Assembly (NCBI GenBank): GCA_963665195.1
Contig: OY762070.1
Location: 3,844,001-3,908,000, forward strand
DNA: 64,000 nucleotides
Source: VXYL01 sp963665195
GTDB lineage: Bacteria > Pseudomonadota > Gammaproteobacteria > Pseudomonadales > Azotimanducaceae
Direction: 5' to 3'
Part shown: positions 42,435 through 50,636 of the stretch, piece after piece
Layout of the letters: every line of letters starts with the position of its first letter
Numbering within the stretch: position 1 is the first letter of the stretch
The notes under the pieces: model-generated
The model's input: only the letters and a program-made list of their open reading frames with translations
What the model was told of the DNA's origin: nothing
The model's database searches: none
Made by a program: the position numbers and the translations under genes

Positions 42435-43313
42435 GTGAAACGTCCCGCCATCGGGCGCAAGGCGCGGGCGCTTGCCGCGCTGATGCGCGTCGATCGCCCG
42501 GTGGGAACGCTGCTGCTGCTCTGGCCGACGCTCGCCGCGCTGTGGCTGGCGGCAGGGGGGCTGCCGCCGCTCGGCGTGCTGGTCGCGTTCGTCGTCGGCA
42601 CGTTCTTGGCGCGGTCGGCGGGCTGCGTCATCAACGACATCGCTGATCGGCGGTTCGATCCGCACGTCGAGCGCACGCGCCAGCGGCCGCTTGCCACAGG
42701 CGAGGTCTCCGTGGCCGAGGCGGCGGGCCTGCTCGCGGCGCTCGGCGCGGCTTGCGTGGCGGTGGTGCTGACTTTGAATCCGCTCGCGCAGCTGCTGGCG
42801 CTTGCGGGGGCGCTGATTGCCGCGGTCTATCCATTCCTCAAGCGCTGGACGCACCTGCCCCAGGCCGGCCTCGGGGTGGCGTTCAGCTGGGGCATTCCCA
42901 TGGCCTTCGCCGCGGTGACCGGGGAGGTCGCCGGCGTCGCGTGGCTGCTGTTCGCCGCGAGCTGGGCGTGGATCGTCGGCTACGACACGATCTACGCGAT
43001 GGTCGATCGGGGCGACGACGTGCGCATCGGCGTCAAGTCCACGGCGGTACTGCTCGGCCGCGCGGACCGCGCCGTGGTGGGTACGCTGCAGGCCGCCTTC
43101 CTCGCCATGCTGGTGGCGGTTGGCTGGATGCTGGGGATAGGGGTCGCCTTCTACGTCGGGCTGGTGGCGGCGGCGGCGCTGTTCGTTCGCCAACAGGTGC
43201 TGATTCGGCACCGCGAACGTAGCGCTTGCATGGCTGCCTTCGGCAGCAACGTCTGGGTAGGGTTCGCGCTCTTTGCCGGCACGGCAGTCACCTATCTGGC
43301 GCCGCCGCGATGA
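42435..43313 (+). CDS. ubiA: 4-hydroxybenzoate octaprenyltransferase
   Basis: The 292-residue membrane enzyme has both Asp-rich prenyl-diphosphate sites of UbiA: NDIADRRFDPHVERTRQRPL and YDTIYAMVDRGDD. It attaches the polyprenyl chain to 4-hydroxybenzoate in ubiquinone synthesis. I chose GTG 42435, 10 bases after AGGG, over TTG 42426. Its stop overlaps the start of the TRAP small-permease gene (ATGA), an odd coupling for a quinone gene. Confidence 0.93.
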   Translation: MKRPAIGRKARALAALMRVDRPVGTLLLLWPTLAALWLAAGGLPPLGVLVAFVVGTFLARSAGCVINDIADRRFDPHVERTRQRPLATGEVSVAEAAGLLAALGAACVAVVLTLNPLAQLLALAGALIAAVYPFLKRWTHLPQAGLGVAFSWGIPMAFAAVTGEVAGVAWLLFAASWAWIVGYDTIYAMVDRGDDVRIGVKSTAVLLGRADRAVVGTLQAAFLAMLVAVGWMLGIGVAFYVGLVAAAALFVRQQVLIRHRERSACMAAFGSNVWVGFALFAGTAVTYLAPPR

Positions 43314-43798
43314 TCGATCGGGTCATCGACGCGGTGGGCCGCGGCGTCGCATGGCTGAATCTCGGCATGACGGGCGCCACCTGCATCGTCGTGCTGCTTC
43401 GCTACGCCTTCGACACCGGCGCGATTCCGCTGCAGGAAAGCGTCGTCTACATGCACGGCGCGGCCTTCCTGTTCGGGCTGTCCTACGCCTTGCAGCATGA
43501 CTCCCATGTGCGCGTGGACCTGGTCTACTCCCGGATGCAGCCGCGCACCTGGCACCTGGTCAACCTACTTGGCCATGTGCTGCTGCTGATGCCCTTGTGC
43601 GTCGCCATCATCGTCGTCTGCCTGCCCTATGCGGCGGAATCCTGGGCCGTGCTCGAAGGCTCGCAGGAGGTGGGCGGCATTCCGGCGGTGTTCCTGCTCA
43701 AGACGCTGATCCCTGTCTCCGCCGCGGCGCTCTTCCTGCAGGCGGCGACCCTGGCGCTGCGCGAGCTGCGCCTGGCGCGTGAGGCCGGGCGTGGTTGA
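43310..43798 (+). CDS. TRAP transporter small permease (DctQ)
   Basis: The 162-residue protein has four membrane helices with the DctQ pattern (IPLQESVVYMHGAAFLFGLSYALQHDSHVRVDLVY). With DctM it forms the Na+-driven membrane part of a TRAP importer. It overlaps ubiA upstream and the large permease gene downstream. No periplasmic DctP binding protein is encoded nearby, so that partner must lie elsewhere. Confidence 0.9.
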   Translation: MIDRVIDAVGRGVAWLNLGMTGATCIVVLLRYAFDTGAIPLQESVVYMHGAAFLFGLSYALQHDSHVRVDLVYSRMQPRTWHLVNLLGHVLLLMPLCVAIIVVCLPYAAESWAVLEGSQEVGGIPAVFLLKTLIPVSAAALFLQAATLALRELRLAREAGRG

Positions 43799-45164
43799 GT
43801 TCCTCCCGCTGCTGCTCTTCGCAGCCGTCTTCGCGGCCCTGCTGGCGGGCTACGCGGTGGCGCCGACTCTGGCCGGCGTCGCGCTGCTGTTCGCCATCGG
43901 CGGCGCGGCCTTCGGCGTCTTCGACCTGCGCGATCTCGGCTTCCTGCCGGGGCGGCTGTACGGCATCGTCACCAACCAGACCCTCGTCGCCGTGCCGCTG
44001 TTCGTCTTGATGGGCGTCACCTTGGAACGCACGCGCATCGCCGAGACGCTGCTCGACAGCCTCTCCGAACTGATGGGCAGCGTGCGCGGCGGGCTTGGCA
44101 TGGCGGTGACCGTTGTCGGCATGCTGCTGGCCGCGAGCACGGGCATCGTCGGCGCCACGGTGGTGACCATGGGCCTGCTGGCCCTGCCCGCCATGCTGCG
44201 CCACGGCTACGACCCGAAGCTCGCCACCGGCGCCATCTGCGCCACGGGCACGCTGGGCCAGATCATCCCGCCGTCCATCGCCCTGGTGCTGCTCGGCGAC
44301 GTGCTGTCGAGCGCCTACCAGCGGGCGCAGCTCAGCCAAGGCGTGTTCTCGCCGAAGACGGTGTCCGTAGGAGACCTGTTCGCCGGCGCCTTGCTGCCCG
44401 GCTTGGCGCTCGTTGGTCTGTACCTGCTCTACATCGTCGTGACCGGCCTGCTGCGACCGGAACGCGCGCCCGGGCGGCCGAGCGGCGCTTTGCCGGCGAC
44501 GGCCGTCTTCGGCCGCTTGGCGCGCGGCCTGGCACCGCCGCTGCTGCTCATCGTCGCCGTGCTCGGCTCCATCTTGGGCGGCTACGCGACCCCGACCGAA
44601 GCGGCGGGCGTCGGCGCCCTCGGCGCGCTGCTGCTGGCTGCCGCCTACCGTTCCCTGAATGCCAGCGTGCTGGCGGACATCTGCCGATCGACGCTCAAGA
44701 CCACGGCCATGGTGTTCTTCATCCTGATCGGCGCATCGGTGTTCTCGCTGGTGTTCCGCGGCTACGGCGGCGACGAACTGGTGCAGGGCCTGTTCAAGGA
44801 CATGCCCGGCGGCGTCTGGGGCGCGACGCTCATCGTCATGCTCGCCATCTTCGTCCTCGGCTTCATCCTCGACTTCATCGAGATCACCTACGTGGTGGTG
44901 CCCATCGTCGCGCCGGTGCTGCTGGCGATGGGACTGGATCCGGTCTGGCTGGGCGTCCTCATCGCCGTGAACCTGCAGACGTCGTTCCTGACGCCGCCAT
45001 TCGGCTTCGCGCTGTTCTACCTGCGCGGCGTCGCGCCGCCGGCAGTGGCGACGCTGGACATCTACCGCGGCGTGGTGCCTTTCGTGGCGCTGCAGATCGT
45101 GCTGATGGCGGCCCTGGTGGCGGTGCCGGAACTGGCGACTTGGCTGCCGGGGGCGCTGTATTGA
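43791..45164 (+). CDS. TRAP transporter large permease (DctM)
   Basis: The protein has about 12-13 membrane helices (457 residues from GTG 43791, which has GAGG 7 bases upstream; GTG 43779 is also possible). It shows the DctM motifs ALVAVPLFVLMGVTLERT-like, GTLGQIIPPSIALVLLGD and LQTSFLTPPFGFALFYLRG. It overlaps the small permease gene by 8 bases. The substrate is unknown; acidic solutes are typical of the family. Confidence 0.92.
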   Translation: MVEFLPLLLFAAVFAALLAGYAVAPTLAGVALLFAIGGAAFGVFDLRDLGFLPGRLYGIVTNQTLVAVPLFVLMGVTLERTRIAETLLDSLSELMGSVRGGLGMAVTVVGMLLAASTGIVGATVVTMGLLALPAMLRHGYDPKLATGAICATGTLGQIIPPSIALVLLGDVLSSAYQRAQLSQGVFSPKTVSVGDLFAGALLPGLALVGLYLLYIVVTGLLRPERAPGRPSGALPATAVFGRLARGLAPPLLLIVAVLGSILGGYATPTEAAGVGALGALLLAAAYRSLNASVLADICRSTLKTTAMVFFILIGASVFSLVFRGYGGDELVQGLFKDMPGGVWGATLIVMLAIFVLGFILDFIEITYVVVPIVAPVLLAMGLDPVWLGVLIAVNLQTSFLTPPFGFALFYLRGVAPPAVATLDIYRGVVPFVALQIVLMAALVAVPELATWLPGALY

Positions 45165-45218
45165 CACCGGGAAGCCGGCAAACAACCCAGCGCTTGAGCC
45201 GCCGGATTCGTGTGCTGG

Positions 45219-45656
45219 CTAAGCCTGAGACGCCAAATCAGACGATGCCACCTGGGCGGTGAGCTTGCCACCGGGCTTGTCGTAGGTCACGCGCCATCGA
45301 TCAATGATGTCCCTTCCTAGGAGCGACGGCACATAGTCCGCGTATTCCGTGGATCGGAGAATCTCAAGCTCGACCTCATAGCCGTAGAGCCACGAGCCGT
45401 TGCTGTCAGCGAACACCAATCGTGCCGGTTCAAGAAACGACGCCGCAAAGCCCCCGATGCCCAAGGACTCTGAAGGGTTTTCCAGTAGACTGAAGTCAAC
45501 GCCGAGATTCGTGGCGTCGGACGGCATCAGGACTGAACTGTCCGCGCCGGTATCGAATACGAACGACACGTTACCAGCGAGACCAAGCCGAGGGATCAAA
45601 ACCCTTGCGGCGATGTACGGTCGCCCCGATGTCTTGCCGAACCTACCTTGAAGCAT
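45219..45656 (-). CDS. retropepsin-like aspartyl protease-family protein
   Basis: The 145-residue protein carries one aspartyl-protease half-site, D35-T-G-A in FVFDTGADSSVLMP, with flap-like and closing-strand regions (VPSLLGRDIIDRWRV) matching bacterial retropepsin-like proteins that act as dimers. No signal peptide is seen, so it is probably cytosolic. The start lies 2 bases after the stop of the small upstream gene, so the two form an operon. Base use is less GC-rich than that of the neighbours. Confidence 0.8.
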   Translation of the reverse strand: MLQGRFGKTSGRPYIAARVLIPRLGLAGNVSFVFDTGADSSVLMPSDATNLGVDFSLLENPSESLGIGGFAASFLEPARLVFADSNGSWLYGYEVELEILRSTEYADYVPSLLGRDIIDRWRVTYDKPGGKLTAQVASSDLASQA

Positions 45657-45658
45657 AG

Positions 45659-45919
45659 CTACAGGATCAGCGTCCGCTGCTCTCGTTCGATGAAGCGTAC
45701 AACCGTGTCTCCGCGGGGCACGCCCAAACTATCGAGTTCGCGGAGCAATGAGTCCAAGTCGTCCCGTGCTGCCTTGACTTCGCCGTCACACACCCCAACC
45801 CACTTCTGCTCGTACTCGTCCACCAATCGAGGATCGTCGGACAGCAACTCAGCCGAGCGAGCAAAGTTGAGGAGCCCTCGGGCAATGTCCTTCGCAGGCG
45901 CATCCAGCCAGTCTTCCAT
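45659..45919 (-). CDS. small acidic protein of unknown function
   Basis: From ATG 45919 the frame gives 86 residues, acidic and helical (LVDEYEQKWVGVCDGEVKAARDDLDSLLREL). The frame remains open upstream with protein-like sequence (DHLQEEVATLESRWYGARQR), so the true start may be a GTG near 45985 or further. I do not recognise it. It precedes the retropepsin-like gene by 2 bases, hinting at a protease and partner pair. The stretch has lower GC than average. Confidence 0.55.
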   Translation of the reverse strand: MEDWLDAPAKDIARGLLNFARSAELLSDDPRLVDEYEQKWVGVCDGEVKAARDDLDSLLRELDSLGVPRGDTVVRFIEREQRTLIL

Positions 45920-45990
45920 GCCTGTGCTCAAGCAGTTTCGACGTTGCCGCGCACCATACCAGCGGCTCTCTAAGGTTGCCACTTCTTCTT

Positions 45991-46010
45991 GCAGGTGATC
46001 GCAGGTGATC
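45991..46010. repeat. two tandem copies of a 10-bp unit
   Basis: GCAGGTGATC occurs twice in a row at 45991-46010, in the possible 5' extension of the small acidic gene. It may be a chance slippage duplication. Confidence 0.6.
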
Positions 46011-46037
46011 CAGCGCGACTTCGCGCCACCGCACTTC

Positions 46038-47183
46038 TCAACTGTGCCAACCCCGCGCGGGGCGGTCGGAGTCACGCCGCAGCGCTGCCTCCGACAGGGC
46101 AGCGCCGAGACCGCGCCCCACCGGCAGCGCCATGCAACCCTCGACGACGGCCGCCCAAGGCGCGTCCACGAGGGTGTCGAACAGCGGGCTTTCGTCGAAC
46201 TGCATCTCCAGCATGTCGAAGGCGTCGAGCGCCATCGAAACCTGCAAGCTGGCGGCATGGCAGATCGGGCCGCTCGGGTTGTGCGGGGAGACCTGGACCC
46301 CGTGCGCCTTGCAGCCGGCGGCGGCGCGCAATATCTCGTTGATGCCGCCCATGTATTTCACGTCCGGCATCACCACGTCGTAGGCGCCGGCCTCGACGTA
46401 CGGGCGCATCGCATCCCAGCCGATGCTCGTTTCGAGTCCAGCTTGGCGCATGCCCAGCTCATTGCACTGGCGGCGCAGGCGGGCGAGGCCGGGGATGCCC
46501 GCTTCGGTCTCCGGGATGGGCGTTTCGATCCAATGCACGGCGAGTTTGGCGGCGGCTTCGTTCAGTGCCCTCGCCGTTGCCTCGTCGAAGCGCCAGTGGC
46601 AGTCCACCATGAGGCGGGATTGCTGGCCGATCACCTCGCGCACCGCGGCGATGCGCTCAAGCCCCGCGCCCATCGCCCGGGCGCCGTCGCCTTGGGCGCA
46701 CACATGCGGAGTCACCTCATCGAAAGGCGCAAGCTTGAAGGCCATATGCCCGGCAGCCAGCGCCTTCTCCGCGCTGGATGCGAATCCTGCGGGGCTGCGG
46801 TCGCGGGTGCGGCGGTTGATGTTGGCGTAGACGGGCACCCGTTCGCGAAGCGCGCCGAGTACCTGCGTCAAGGACTGCCCACGCGCCTGGGCGTGGAGGC
46901 TCCAAAGCGCCTGATCGAGGGCGCTCACGATGCTCGCTTCCTGAATGTCGCTGGGCCGGTGTCGCTCCGCGAACGCTCCCGGCTCGGCGACCGCGGCCTC
47001 GCGCAGCGCCGCCGGCACGAGGCGCTCGGCCGCGGCGCGCAGGCCGTGCTCGCGGCCTTGCAGCGTCGCTTCGCCTTCGCCGATGCGGCCGTCTGCCGAG
47101 TGGATGCGCAGGAAGGTCCAGCAGGTGCGGTCCGTCACCCGCACAACGTGCAAGGAAGCGCGCTGCAGCGTCGCTTCGTCCAT
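46038..47183 (-). CDS. enolase-superfamily (mandelate racemase/muconate lactonizing-like) enzyme
   Basis: The 381-residue protein starts at ATG 47183 behind GAGGGG. The barrel carries a catalytic-type Lys (HMAFKLAPFDE), metal ligands D (LMVDCHWRF), E (VHWIETPIPE) and E (AGLETSIGWD), an Asp/Lys region (VVMPDVKYMGG) and a His (VQVSPHNPSGP). This fits acid-sugar dehydratases or racemases of the superfamily. The exact reaction cannot be told. It is divergent from the ion-channel gene across 127 bases. Confidence 0.88.
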   Translation of the reverse strand: MDEATLQRASLHVVRVTDRTCWTFLRIHSADGRIGEGEATLQGREHGLRAAAERLVPAALREAAVAEPGAFAERHRPSDIQEASIVSALDQALWSLHAQARGQSLTQVLGALRERVPVYANINRRTRDRSPAGFASSAEKALAAGHMAFKLAPFDEVTPHVCAQGDGARAMGAGLERIAAVREVIGQQSRLMVDCHWRFDEATARALNEAAAKLAVHWIETPIPETEAGIPGLARLRRQCNELGMRQAGLETSIGWDAMRPYVEAGAYDVVMPDVKYMGGINEILRAAAGCKAHGVQVSPHNPSGPICHAASLQVSMALDAFDMLEMQFDESPLFDTLVDAPWAAVVEGCMALPVGRGLGAALSEAALRRDSDRPARGWHS

Positions 47184-47310
47184 GGACCCCTCGCAGTCGT
47201 ACTCAGGCGCCGATAGTACGTCGTCCCTCAGAGAGGCAGAGAGCTTGCCCGTCGGCACCGCCCGTCGCGACAGTAAACTGCATCGGCGCACCAGACCACG
47301 AGGCAACAGC

Positions 47311-48180
47311 ATGGAGTCGACCACATCACCGCCAGCCGGGGCCAATGGGCCGGTCGCCCCGGCGCCCGCTCCCACGCCGCGAGTCGTCGCGCTGTGCCAG
47401 CGAATCGTCGCGTCGGTGTGGTTCGGACGCGGCATCATCGCCGCCATCCTGGCCAACGCAGTGGTCATCGGATTGGATACTTGGCCGGCCGCCGTGGACG
47501 GCTGGCCGGGCGCGTTCGGCATCGCCAACCGCGTGTTTCTCGGCATCTTCATCGTCGAGGCGCTCATCAAGATCGCCGCGCATTGGCCGCGCATGCACGG
47601 CTACTTCAAGGACGGCTGGAACGTCTTCGACTTCACCATCATCGTCGTCAGCCTGCTGCCCGCGACCGGCGAGCTGGCGACTGTCGCTCGGCTCGCCCGG
47701 CTGATGCGGGTGCTGCGCCTGATCTCGGCCCTGCCCGAACTGCGCCTGATCGTGGCGACGCTGATGCGCTCGATTCCCGGCATGTTCAACGTCATCGCGC
47801 TGATGTCCATCATCTTCTACATCTACGCCGTCGCGGGCTACCATTTCTTCCATGAGGCGGACCCCACGCATTGGCGCAACCTCGGCATCGCGCTGCTGTC
47901 GCTGTTCCGCATCGTCACGCTGGAGGACTGGACGGACATCATGTACGCGGCGATGGCGGCGCACTGGTGGGCGTGGATGTACTTCGTGAGCTTCGTGGTG
48001 GTCGGCACGTTCGTGGTGATCAACCTGTTCATCGCGGTGGTGCTGAACAATCTGGACGAGGCCAAGCAGGAACGCCTGCGAGAGATGCAGGTCGCGCCGA
48101 CCAGAGACGAACTGCTGGCGGAGCTGGATCGAACCCAGGAAGCGTTGGGCCGACTGCGGGACCGCTTGGACGCCGCTTGA
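47311..48180 (+). CDS. six-helix voltage-gated-type ion channel subunit
   Basis: The 289-residue protein is an Ion_trans subunit. Helices S1-S3 span about 35-110. The S4 region (ARLARLMRVLRLISALPELRLIV) has Arg at every third place, the pore helix and filter read RIVTLEDWTDIMY, S6 is VVVGTFVVINLFIAVVLNNLDEA, and a C-terminal coiled coil (LLAELDRTQEALGRLRDRL) would assemble four subunits. The Glu-Asp filter resembles Na/Ca-selective bacterial channels of the NaChBac group. Which ion passes cannot be read. A Pro/Ala-rich tail precedes S1. Confidence 0.9.
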   Translation: MESTTSPPAGANGPVAPAPAPTPRVVALCQRIVASVWFGRGIIAAILANAVVIGLDTWPAAVDGWPGAFGIANRVFLGIFIVEALIKIAAHWPRMHGYFKDGWNVFDFTIIVVSLLPATGELATVARLARLMRVLRLISALPELRLIVATLMRSIPGMFNVIALMSIIFYIYAVAGYHFFHEADPTHWRNLGIALLSLFRIVTLEDWTDIMYAAMAAHWWAWMYFVSFVVVGTFVVINLFIAVVLNNLDEAKQERLREMQVAPTRDELLAELDRTQEALGRLRDRLDAA

Positions 48181-48234
48181 CCCGGCAGGGGGAAGTCGGC
48201 GAAGGTGGCGCCTCAAACTGTTGAGGAGCGGAGC

Positions 48235-49509
48235 ATGAAGCTCATGCGCACGGTCGCAGCCGCACTGGCGGCAATTCTGGCATTCGGCATCGGCGCGGCG
48301 GACCTCGCCGAGCGGCCGGCCGCGGAGGCGGGGATGTCTTCGGAACGCCTCGACCGGATCACCGCGCTGTCGCAGCGCTACGTGGACGAGGGCAAGCTCG
48401 CCGGCGTCGTCAGCCTGGTCGCCCGGCGCGGCGCCATCGTCCACTTCGAGGCGGTGGGCCAGCGCGGGGCGGAGGACGAGCGGCCGCTCACCAAGGATGC
48501 TCTGTTCCGCATCTTCTCCATGACCAAGCCGATCACCGCGGTGGCGGCGATGGTGCTCTACGAGGAAGGCAAGTTCCATCTGAACGACCCGGTGGAGAAG
48601 TTCGTGCCCGAGCTCGCAGGTCTGAACGTGCTGGGCGAGGACGGCGAGATGCGGCCCGCCGAGCGGACGATGAACATGCAGCAGCTTCTCACCCACACCA
48701 CCGGGCTCTCCTACGGCTTCAACCCGGAGGACCCGGTGGACAAGCTCTACGGCGAGTCCGGCATCTGGCAGTCCGAGGACCTCGACGCGTTCGCAGCAAA
48801 GGTCGGCGAACTGCCGCTCGCATTCGAGCCCGGCGAACGCTGGCACTACAGCATCGCCGTGGACATCACCGGGCTGGTGGTGGAACGCATCTCCGGGCAG
48901 AGCTTCGACGTGTTCCTGAAGGAGCGCATCTTCGAGCCGCTGGGCATGGCCGACACGTTCTTCAACGTGCCGGCCGAGAAGACGGATCGCTTCCTGCCGA
49001 ACCACGGCTGGGACCCGGAAGAGGGCAAGCTGGTGCAGATGGAAGACGACGGCGAGTTCGTCGCCTACGCCGACGAGACGCTGTTTTCGGGCGGCGGCGG
49101 ACTGGTGTCGACGGCGATGGACTACCTGCGCTTCTGCGAGATGATGCGCCGCGGCGGGGAACTCGACGGCGTGCGTCTGCTGAGTCCCAAGACGGTGCAG
49201 TACATCGCCACGAACCACCTTCCCGGCGCCCTGACGGCGAGCGTCGCCGGCGAGAACCCGACCGCCATCATGGGCGGCGCAGGCCTTGGCTTCGGCCTCG
49301 GCTTCGCCGTGGTAGGAGATCCGGTGGCGACCGGCGTCGTGAGCTCGGTGGGCGAGTACTTCTGGGGCGGCGCCGCAGGCACGCTGTTCTGGATCGACCC
49401 GGTCGAGGAACTCATCGTCATCGGGATGATCCAGCTCATGGGCTCGCCATGGCCGCTGCGCGACGAGATGAAGGTGCTGACCTACCAGGCGCTGACCGAC
49501 GCCGATTGA
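48235..49509 (+). CDS. secreted serine hydrolase of the beta-lactamase/class C family
   Basis: The 424-residue protein has a signal peptide (about 1-22), the catalytic S95-M-T-K98 tetrad motif (IFSMTKPITA), and a second motif HYSIAVD near 202 where Tyr is followed by Ser-Ile rather than the usual x-Asn. The third motif is not obvious. Such proteins are mostly esterases or D-amino peptidases rather than true beta-lactamases. A good Shine-Dalgarno GAGGAG precedes ATG 48235. A strong hairpin lies 74 bases after the stop. Confidence 0.9.
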   Translation: MKLMRTVAAALAAILAFGIGAADLAERPAAEAGMSSERLDRITALSQRYVDEGKLAGVVSLVARRGAIVHFEAVGQRGAEDERPLTKDALFRIFSMTKPITAVAAMVLYEEGKFHLNDPVEKFVPELAGLNVLGEDGEMRPAERTMNMQQLLTHTTGLSYGFNPEDPVDKLYGESGIWQSEDLDAFAAKVGELPLAFEPGERWHYSIAVDITGLVVERISGQSFDVFLKERIFEPLGMADTFFNVPAEKTDRFLPNHGWDPEEGKLVQMEDDGEFVAYADETLFSGGGGLVSTAMDYLRFCEMMRRGGELDGVRLLSPKTVQYIATNHLPGALTASVAGENPTAIMGGAGLGFGLGFAVVGDPVATGVVSSVGEYFWGGAAGTLFWIDPVEELIVIGMIQLMGSPWPLRDEMKVLTYQALTDAD

Positions 49510-49582
49510 AGGCATAGCGCGGCAAGTCGGGCACACGGCCCCGCTGCAGTCCCAGGCGGGACCGCGTCGATGCGTGCCGATC

Positions 49583-49608
49583 GCGCGGCGGCGCGAGAGC
49601 CGCCGCGC
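49583..49608. terminator. bidirectional terminator-like hairpin
   Basis: GCGCGGCGGC (49583-49592) and GCCGCCGCGC (49599-49608) make a perfect 10-bp stem with a 6-base loop between two convergent genes, followed on the plus strand by a C/T-rich run (TCCCCTTCCCT). It is well placed to end both transcripts. Confidence 0.55.
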
Positions 49609-49659
49609 TCCCCTTCCCTGGCTAACCCGGCGCGGCGCGGCTGCACCGCGTCAGCGCTG

Positions 49660-49998
49660 CTAGTCTGCAGTCAGCCGGTTCCAGGCCCTGAGCACCACCA
49701 CCGTTACGGCGCCGCTCAGCAGCAGCACGGCGATCTGGTCGACGATCCCGTCCAGATAGCCGCCGATGGCGGGAATGTGGCCGAGCACGTTCCCCGCGCC
49801 GGCGGCGGCGACGGCAATGGCGGTGGCGAGATATGCGACTGGATCCTCCGCATCGACGCCAACGGCGCCGTAGGCGAGCCCCGCCAGCACCAGCAGGAGC
49901 GGCAGGATGCCCATCGGCACGACATTCGGCGCCAAGCCCTCGACGATCGCGATGATCAGACCCGCGGCGATCAAGATCTTGTTCAGCATATTCGGCAT
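49660..49998 (-). CDS. small four-helix membrane protein of unknown function
   Basis: The 112-residue protein starts at ATG 49998 with GGGAGG 8-9 bases upstream. Most of it is hydrophobic: about four membrane spans, including LNKILIAAGLIIAIVEGLAP and IAVLLLSGAVTVVVLRAW. I do not recognise a named family. It is convergent with the serine hydrolase gene. Confidence 0.65.
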   Translation of the reverse strand: MPNMLNKILIAAGLIIAIVEGLAPNVVPMGILPLLLVLAGLAYGAVGVDAEDPVAYLATAIAVAAAGAGNVLGHIPAIGGYLDGIVDQIAVLLLSGAVTVVVLRAWNRLTAD

Positions 49999-50123
49999 AT
50001 ATCGTGCCTCCCGTAAGTTGCCTCTCCGGCCCGCGTCCGACAAGCAGGCAACGGACCGGCGCGAATTCCTGTTGCCTTATCACTTCCAACCACCCTGCGC
50101 AACGGCCAACATGTCACAGGTTG

Positions 50124-50546
50124 TTACGGTTCGCCGTCTCCCGGCGGCCGCCGTGCCCGCTTCACCTCCGCTCGGCGACGCTTCTGTTCGCGGCGCCTTG
50201 CCTGCTGTGCCCGGGTCGGGGCTGTGGCGATGCGCTGCTTCGGCTTGCGGCGGGCGGCGGCGATGAGGGTGGCCAAGCGAGCCAGCGCGTCGGCGCGGTT
50301 GCGGCCCTGGCTGCGATGCGTGTCGGCGAACAGCACCAGCTCATCGCGGCTGTTGAGGCGGCTGCCGGCCAATGCCGCCAAACGCCAGCGCACATCCTCC
50401 GGGAGACCGGCGCGGCCCAGGTGCAGGCGGCATTCCGCCGCCGTGGAAACCTTGTTGACGTTCTGGCCACCCGGGCCCGACGCCTTCACGAAGCGCCAAG
50501 TGAGCGCTGTTTCGGGAATCGAGAAGCCACCGAGTTCCAAAGTCAT
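50124..50546 (-). CDS. arfB: ArfB (YaeJ) alternative ribosome-rescue peptidyl-tRNA hydrolase
   Basis: The 140-residue protein starts at ATG 50546 and has the release-factor GGQ motif (G26-G27-Q28 in SGPGGQNVNKVST). Instead of codon-reading domains it has the ArfB-type basic tail (RKPKQRIATAPTRAQQARRREQKRRRAEVKRARR) that enters the empty mRNA channel. It frees ribosomes stalled on broken mRNA. It is downstream of rsgA on the same strand. Confidence 0.93.
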   Translation of the reverse strand: MTLELGGFSIPETALTWRFVKASGPGGQNVNKVSTAAECRLHLGRAGLPEDVRWRLAALAGSRLNSRDELVLFADTHRSQGRNRADALARLATLIAAARRKPKQRIATAPTRAQQARRREQKRRRAEVKRARRPPGDGEP

Positions 50547-50636
50547 CGTAAGCGCTCCACCTTGCCGACCGCCGCGTTGGACTCGCGGCATCTATGCGCC
50601 AGCGTGCAGCGGGCATTCAGCGTTCGGAAACGTGGA

